A DNA stretch of 64,000 nucleotides from VRUE01 sp963718755 (GTDB lineage Bacteria > Actinomycetota > Thermoleophilia > Solirubrobacterales > 70-9), in NCBI GenBank assembly GCA_963718755.1, contig OY970376.1:186001-250000 (forward strand), written 5' to 3'. Below, piece after piece: positions 60,543 to 64,000 of the stretch (the stretch's first letter is position 1; every line of letters starts with the position of its first letter). A program made the position numbers and the translations under genes. Under the pieces are notes generated by a model, which was not told where the DNA came from, made no database searches, and worked only from the letters and a program-made list of their open reading frames with translations.

Positions 60543-61262
60543 TCAGCCGGGGCCGACGCCGCCGGAGCTACCGCCGCCCGTACCGCCGCCGCCTTCGGTC
60601 CCCCCGCCCACGCCCGCTCCACCACCGGCGCTTTCTTCTTCGACCGGGGGAGCTTCTTCGGGGGCGACTTCGACTTCTTCTTCGGGCGCAGCTTCTTCGA
60701 CTTCTTCTTCAATGCCCCCGGTGGCTTCTTCGCCCGTCGCTTCGCCGCCGGCGCCACTCGCCACAGGCGGGGCGGGCGCTTCGGCGCACTCTTCGAGGCC
60801 GAAGGAGGAGGCCGCCGACTGAAAGGCGGTGAGCGCTGAGGAGGCTTCCGTTTCAGCGCTCGCCAACCCTTCTGCGTCTTCGCGCTCTGAGGCAAGCTCG
60901 ACGTTCTCCTCCGCCTGGGCCAGCGCGTCGGCGGCGGCGATGAATTCGGCGTAGCCGGCGCTGTCGTCGCTGGGGGCGCCAAGGCCGTTGAGCCGCTCGA
61001 CCATGCCGCCGTAGAGGCCGGCGACCTGTGAGGCCTGGCTTTCGGCATCGACACTGGTGGAGCCGACCGTTCCGACGGCGGCGTTCACCTCCGCGCAGAT
61101 CCCATCGCCCTGGGCGATCAGCTCTTCCTTGCTCAGCGCCGTGGTTTCGGCAGTCTCCACCGGCGCCGCAGCGGTCGAGTCGCCATCGTCACCACCGCCG
61201 CATCCGGCGAGGGCGAGCGCGGCGAGGCACGAAACTATGAGAAGGCGCCTAGGGATCCCCAT
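60543..61262 (-). CDS. Lipoprotein with acidic/Gly-rich tail
   Basis: A 239-residue lipoprotein. A lipobox LALAGC follows a hydrophobic signal, so Cys21 would be lipid-modified. Residues about 45-165 are helical (LIAQGDGICAEVNAAVG, AGLYGGMVERLNGLGAP, FIAAADALAQAEENVELASE). The last 70 residues are low complexity, Glu-rich then Gly/Ser-rich. Two cysteines (ICAEV and EECAEA) may be paired. Likely a surface lipoprotein of unknown function; the helical part resembles small secreted proteins of actinobacteria. Confidence 0.75.
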   Translation of the reverse strand: MGIPRRLLIVSCLAALALAGCGGGDDGDSTAAAPVETAETTALSKEELIAQGDGICAEVNAAVGTVGSTSVDAESQASQVAGLYGGMVERLNGLGAPSDDSAGYAEFIAAADALAQAEENVELASEREDAEGLASAETEASSALTAFQSAASSFGLEECAEAPAPPVASGAGGEATGEEATGGIEEEVEEAAPEEEVEVAPEEAPPVEEESAGGGAGVGGGTEGGGGTGGGSSGGVGPG

Positions 61263-61330
61263 GCGACGCGAAGGTAGCAGAGCCGCTAGACAGGCTTTGC
61301 AGGGAATTTTTGCTGTTGCACTGACGCTGA

Positions 61331-61401
61331 CTGCGGCCCAGGGATTCGAACCCCAACTACCTCGTCCAGAGCGAGGCGTGCTGCCATTACACCAGGCCGC
61401 A
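61331..61401 (-). tRNA. tRNA-Gln (anticodon CTG)
   Basis: Reading the minus strand, acceptor TGCGGCC pairs with GGCCGCA. The D region is GTGTAATGGCAGCAC. The anticodon stem CCTCG/CGAGG encloses CTCTGGA with CTG, and the T loop is GGTTCGAATCC. The discriminator is G, typical for tRNA-Gln. CCA is not encoded. It lies between two minus-strand genes, with no sign of an insertion at its 3' end. Confidence 0.95.
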
Positions 61402-61409
61402 AGGAAGAC

Positions 61410-62642
61410 TCAGGATATCGACCCAAGGTCGCTACCGGGGTCGCCGAGCTTCTCGCGCGCGGCGGAGACGTCGACGCCGTCGGCCAGTAGGCGTCGCGCT
61501 TCGGTGAGGTCTTCGGAACGACCGACGCTGAGCGCGCCGGCGACCTTGCCGCCCTTCAGGTACCAGAGCGAGAACTCCTCCCCGTCGCGGTCGCCACGCC
61601 AGATCTCCTCGTCCCAATCCACCGCCGGGCCGACGTACTCGAGGCTGGCCCAATCGGCGAGGTCGCTGAAGAAGTAGGGCACGACGTCGTAGTCGCGATC
61701 CTCGCCGAGCATGTTGCCGGCCGCGTGCATCCCCTGCTGCATCGCCACGTCCCAATGCTCGACCCGGATCCGCCGACCGTGGACGACGCTGTCGTAGGAA
61801 CAGCAGTCGCCCGCCGCGTAGATGCCGTCAACCGAAGTCGCCAGCTTCGCGTCGCAGACGATGCCGTCGTCGACCTCGAGCCCGGCGCGCTGGGCCAGCA
61901 TCGCGTCGGGGCGCACGCCGGCGCCGACGATGGCCGTGTCGCACTCGATCGCCATGCCGCTCTTGGTCAGCACCGCCTTGACCCGGCCGTCGCCCTCGAA
62001 CGCCTCCAGCTCCTCGCCGCCATGAACGCTGACGCCGTGCGCTTCGAGCCGCCGCTGGAACCAGCGGCCGGCGTCCTCGCCGAAGGTCCGCGAGAGCGCC
62101 ACGTCCTCCATCATCACGATCGAGCACTTGACCCCCTTGGCGGTCAGCGAAGCGGCGACCTCGGTGCCGATGTAGCTGCCGCCGATCAGGACGACGTGCT
62201 CGGCCGCCTCGGCGTCGGCTCGGATCGCATCGGAGTTGCCGAAGGCGCGCAGGTAGTGGATCCCCTCGTTCTCGGCGCCCTCGACCCGCAGGATGTTGAC
62301 CATCGCCCCGGTGGCAAGCAGCGCCTTGCCGAAGCCGACCTCCTCCCCGCCCTGCAGCTTCGCCGTGCGGGCGGTGGGATCGAGCGACATCACGTTGACC
62401 CCCGTCCGCAACTCGACCCCGTTCTCCTCGTACCAGGCGGGCGAGTTGACGTAGGCATCCTCACGCCCAGCCTCACCGCGCAGGTACTCCTTCGAGAGCG
62501 GCGGTCGTTCGTAGGGTGGCTCGGGCTCGCGCCCGGCGAGCAGGATCGAGCCCTCGGCGCCGCGCTTGCGCAGCTCGGCCGCGCACTGGGCGGAGGCCAG
62601 GCCGCCGCCGACGAGCAGGAAGTCGACCTCGCGGTCGGGCAC
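61410..62642 (-). CDS. FAD-dependent NAD(P)H oxidoreductase (ferredoxin reductase-like)
   Basis: A 410-residue protein from a GTG at 62642, 1 nt past the TrkA stop. Dinucleotide motif FLLVGGGLASAQCAAELRKR (FAD), then PYERPPLSKEYLRG. A second Rossmann motif is VVLIGGSYIGTEVAASL (NAD(P)H), and IYAAGDCCSYDSVVHGR is the FAD-ribityl Asp site. C-terminal blocks WASLEYVGPAVDWDEEIW resemble rubredoxin/ferredoxin reductases. It would pass electrons from NAD(P)H to a small iron protein; no partner is encoded next to it. Confidence 0.9.
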   Translation of the reverse strand: MPDREVDFLLVGGGLASAQCAAELRKRGAEGSILLAGREPEPPYERPPLSKEYLRGEAGREDAYVNSPAWYEENGVELRTGVNVMSLDPTARTAKLQGGEEVGFGKALLATGAMVNILRVEGAENEGIHYLRAFGNSDAIRADAEAAEHVVLIGGSYIGTEVAASLTAKGVKCSIVMMEDVALSRTFGEDAGRWFQRRLEAHGVSVHGGEELEAFEGDGRVKAVLTKSGMAIECDTAIVGAGVRPDAMLAQRAGLEVDDGIVCDAKLATSVDGIYAAGDCCSYDSVVHGRRIRVEHWDVAMQQGMHAAGNMLGEDRDYDVVPYFFSDLADWASLEYVGPAVDWDEEIWRGDRDGEEFSLWYLKGGKVAGALSVGRSEDLTEARRLLADGVDVSAAREKLGDPGSDLGSIS

Positions 62643-62643
62643 G

Positions 62644-63324
62644 TCAGCCGGTCCCGTTACCGCCGGGGGCCGGGCCGAAGAGCTCCTTGATGTCCTCCTC
62701 GCGACCCGGGTCGAGCACGGCGAGCACCTCGTCGCCCACCTCCAACACGGTGTCGGCATTGGGCACGAAGCCCTTGCCTTCGCGCAGCACCGAGATCAGC
62801 AGGCTGCCTTCGGGCATCGAGAGGTCTCCGACCCGCCGCCCGGTCACGCTCGAGTCCTTGCCGAGCAGCATCTCGATGATCTCCAGCTGCTCCTCCTGCA
62901 GGTCGAGCAGGTGGACGAGCCCGTACTCCGGAATGTCGTGCTCGAGCAGGCGCAGGATCAGGTCGGTGGCCGAGACCGAGGGCTTCACGCCAAGCAGGTC
63001 GAAATGCGGCCGGTTGCGCGGGTTGTTGACCCGGGCGATGATCCGCTCGACCTCGTACTTCTCGCGGGCGACCTGGCAGATCAGCATGTTGTCCTCGTCG
63101 TCGCCGGTTACGGCGATGACCATGTCGGCCCGCTGGATGCCGGCCCGCTCGAGGACCCAGAGCTCGGAGGCGTCGCCGTAGGTGACGTTGTGCTCGAGCT
63201 CCTGCTCCACCGTCAGGTAGCGGCGCCGGTTGCTCTCGATCACGGTCACCTCGTGGTTCTTTTCGAGCAGCTCGCGGGCGAGGTTCCAGCCGACCTTCCC
63301 GGCGCCAACGACGATGATGTACAT
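62644..63324 (-). CDS. TrkA-type potassium channel regulatory protein (N and C domains)
   Basis: A 226-residue protein. The N-terminal Rossmann/RCK domain starts MYIIVVGAGKVGWNLARELL, with NAD-binding GxGxxG and the ribose-binding Glu in VTVIES. Middle residues contain DMVIAVTGDDEDNMLICQVA. A TrkA-C/RCK-C domain (about 140-215: GSLLISVLREGKGFVPNADT, VLEVGDEVLAVLD) follows. It controls K+ uptake or efflux. It lies 2 nt downstream of a second, shorter TrkA-N gene. Confidence 0.93.
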   Translation of the reverse strand: MYIIVVGAGKVGWNLARELLEKNHEVTVIESNRRRYLTVEQELEHNVTYGDASELWVLERAGIQRADMVIAVTGDDEDNMLICQVAREKYEVERIIARVNNPRNRPHFDLLGVKPSVSATDLILRLLEHDIPEYGLVHLLDLQEEQLEIIEMLLGKDSSVTGRRVGDLSMPEGSLLISVLREGKGFVPNADTVLEVGDEVLAVLDPGREEDIKELFGPAPGGNGTG

Positions 63325-63326
63325 GC

Positions 63327-63767
63327 TCAGGCCACCCCGCGCGGGACGCCTTCGCGGACGGCGCTCTCGAGCATGTCGATCGCGACCCGCGTCGGGCAGA
63401 TCGTGTGCAGCCCCTGCTGGCGGTACCACTCGGCGCGCAGCGGGTCGAGGATCCGTGCGATCACCGTCGGCACCTCGTAACGGCGCTGGGCGATTTGGGA
63501 GATAACGATGTTCGTGTTGTCGCCGTTGGTGGCAGCGATGAAGGCGTCGGCGTTCTCGATCCCAGCTGCGAGCAGGGCATCGGTCTCGAGACCGGTGCCG
63601 ACCGTGAAGCGGCCACCGAGATCCTCCCAGCCCTTGTCGAGACCGACCTCGAGCCTGGTGTGGGACTCGGGATCCTCGTCGAGGCACGAAACATCGTGGC
63701 CCTCGCTCAACATGGTTCTGGCCACGGACGAGCCAACGCGCCCGCAGCCAACGATCAAGATGAACAT
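63327..63767 (-). CDS. TrkA-N (RCK N-terminal) domain protein
   Basis: A 146-residue single-domain protein starting MFILIVGCGRVGSSVARTML with the NAD motif GxGxxG. Asp in VSCLDEDPE is at the position of the ribose-binding acidic residue. It contains NADAFIAATNGDNTNIVISQ and ends around residue 146 without a C-terminal RCK domain. The short length and adjacency suggest it forms a mixed ring with the complete TrkA protein next to it. Confidence 0.9.
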   Translation of the reverse strand: MFILIVGCGRVGSSVARTMLSEGHDVSCLDEDPESHTRLEVGLDKGWEDLGGRFTVGTGLETDALLAAGIENADAFIAATNGDNTNIVISQIAQRRYEVPTVIARILDPLRAEWYRQQGLHTICPTRVAIDMLESAVREGVPRGVA

Positions 63768-63777
63768 GTGCCGGATA

Positions 63778-64000
63778 CTAGATGGAGGGCGCGCCCTCCG
63801 GAGGGGCCGTGAGGAGCACTTGACAAGGCGCCTTCATCAGCACGTACTCGGTCGCAGCGCCGATCTCGGCCGGCTTGGCGGCGCCGATCCCGCCCAGCAT
63901 CGCGCCACCGCGGATCTTCGTCGGTGGCTCGCCGCCGATCACGATCGCCTCTGCGGCACTTTGCCGCGCCGCCTCGACAATCCCGGCTCCGACCTGACGA
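63778..64000 (-). CDS. Universal-stress-protein-like C-terminal fragment
   Basis: Only the last 74 residues are in the window. They read EAARQSAAEAIVIGGEPPTK, GGAMLGGIGAAKPAEIGAAT, then EYVLMKAPCQVLLTAPPEGA, the Usp fold end with the GxxG(x)GAxxEYVL pattern and PCxVL strand. In similar actinobacterial loci a Usp domain ends an APC-type permease, so this may be the C-terminus of a larger transporter. It lies upstream of the TrkA genes and is probably co-transcribed. Confidence 0.65.
   Translation of the reverse strand, partial: RQVGAGIVEAARQSAAEAIVIGGEPPTKIRGGAMLGGIGAAKPAEIGAATEYVLMKAPCQVLLTAPPEGAPSI

Overview
The window is high-GC DNA with actinobacterial gene order (tlyA-nadK-recN-steA-steB-pyrG) and fits an actinomycete of the Thermoleophilia/Solirubrobacterales type. 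Supporting signs are a fused AroK-AroB, a NifU-like/MnmA fusion, several small secreted proteins of unknown function, and short 4-nt overlaps between most operon genes. The lineage call is an inference from gene content; no rRNA is present.

Layout. 1-9.9 kb: minus-strand block tlyA, nadK, an MFS exporter, recN, steA, steB, a MraY/WecA-like transferase, pyrG and the start of an M20-type peptidase. 10.2-21.45 kb: an accessory island between tlyA and dxs, which are neighbours in many bacteria. The island is bracketed and subdivided by four copies of a hairpin repeat (about 10.2, 13.7, 14.5 and 21.4 kb). It carries a frameshifted, possibly nuclease-like large protein, a membrane coiled-coil protein, two PIN-type toxin-antitoxin pairs, a GNAT acetyltransferase, a run of secreted proteins including a beta-helix protein, and an ArsR/SRPBCC pair behind a palindromic operator. 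21.5-25.6 kb: dxs, polyprenyl synthase, an XseB-like gene, nusB, efp. 25.7-29.2 kb: unrelated genes (secreted protein, SDR, M42 peptidase, diguanylate cyclase) between efp and the aro cluster. 29.2-38.1 kb: Xaa-Pro peptidase, aroQ, aroKB, aroC, aroE, mltG, ruvX, alaS. 38.2-42.9 kb: an ECF sigma factor carrying its own zinc-finger and membrane tail, a repeat-containing secreted protein, NifU-MnmA, and a decayed AbiEi-like gene between direct repeats. 42.9-53.8 kb: aspS, hisS, an MBL hydrolase, glutamate formimidoyltransferase, an M29-like aminopeptidase, tRNA-Met, a cupin, thrC and a divergent LeuRS. 54-64 kb: small unknown proteins, GtrA, a kelch protein, a heterodimeric ABC exporter, a lipoprotein, tRNA-Gln, an FAD oxidoreductase, two TrkA-type proteins and the end of a universal-stress-like protein.

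Taken together the core blocks cover the shikimate pathway, isoprenoid precursor synthesis, translation (four synthetases, EF-P, NusB, two tRNAs), cell-envelope and division functions (SteA/SteB, MltG, MraY-like) and DNA repair (RecN, RuvX). The most interesting parts are the repeat-partitioned island and several unusual domain architectures. No CRISPR array, rRNA, transposase or integrase gene was seen.
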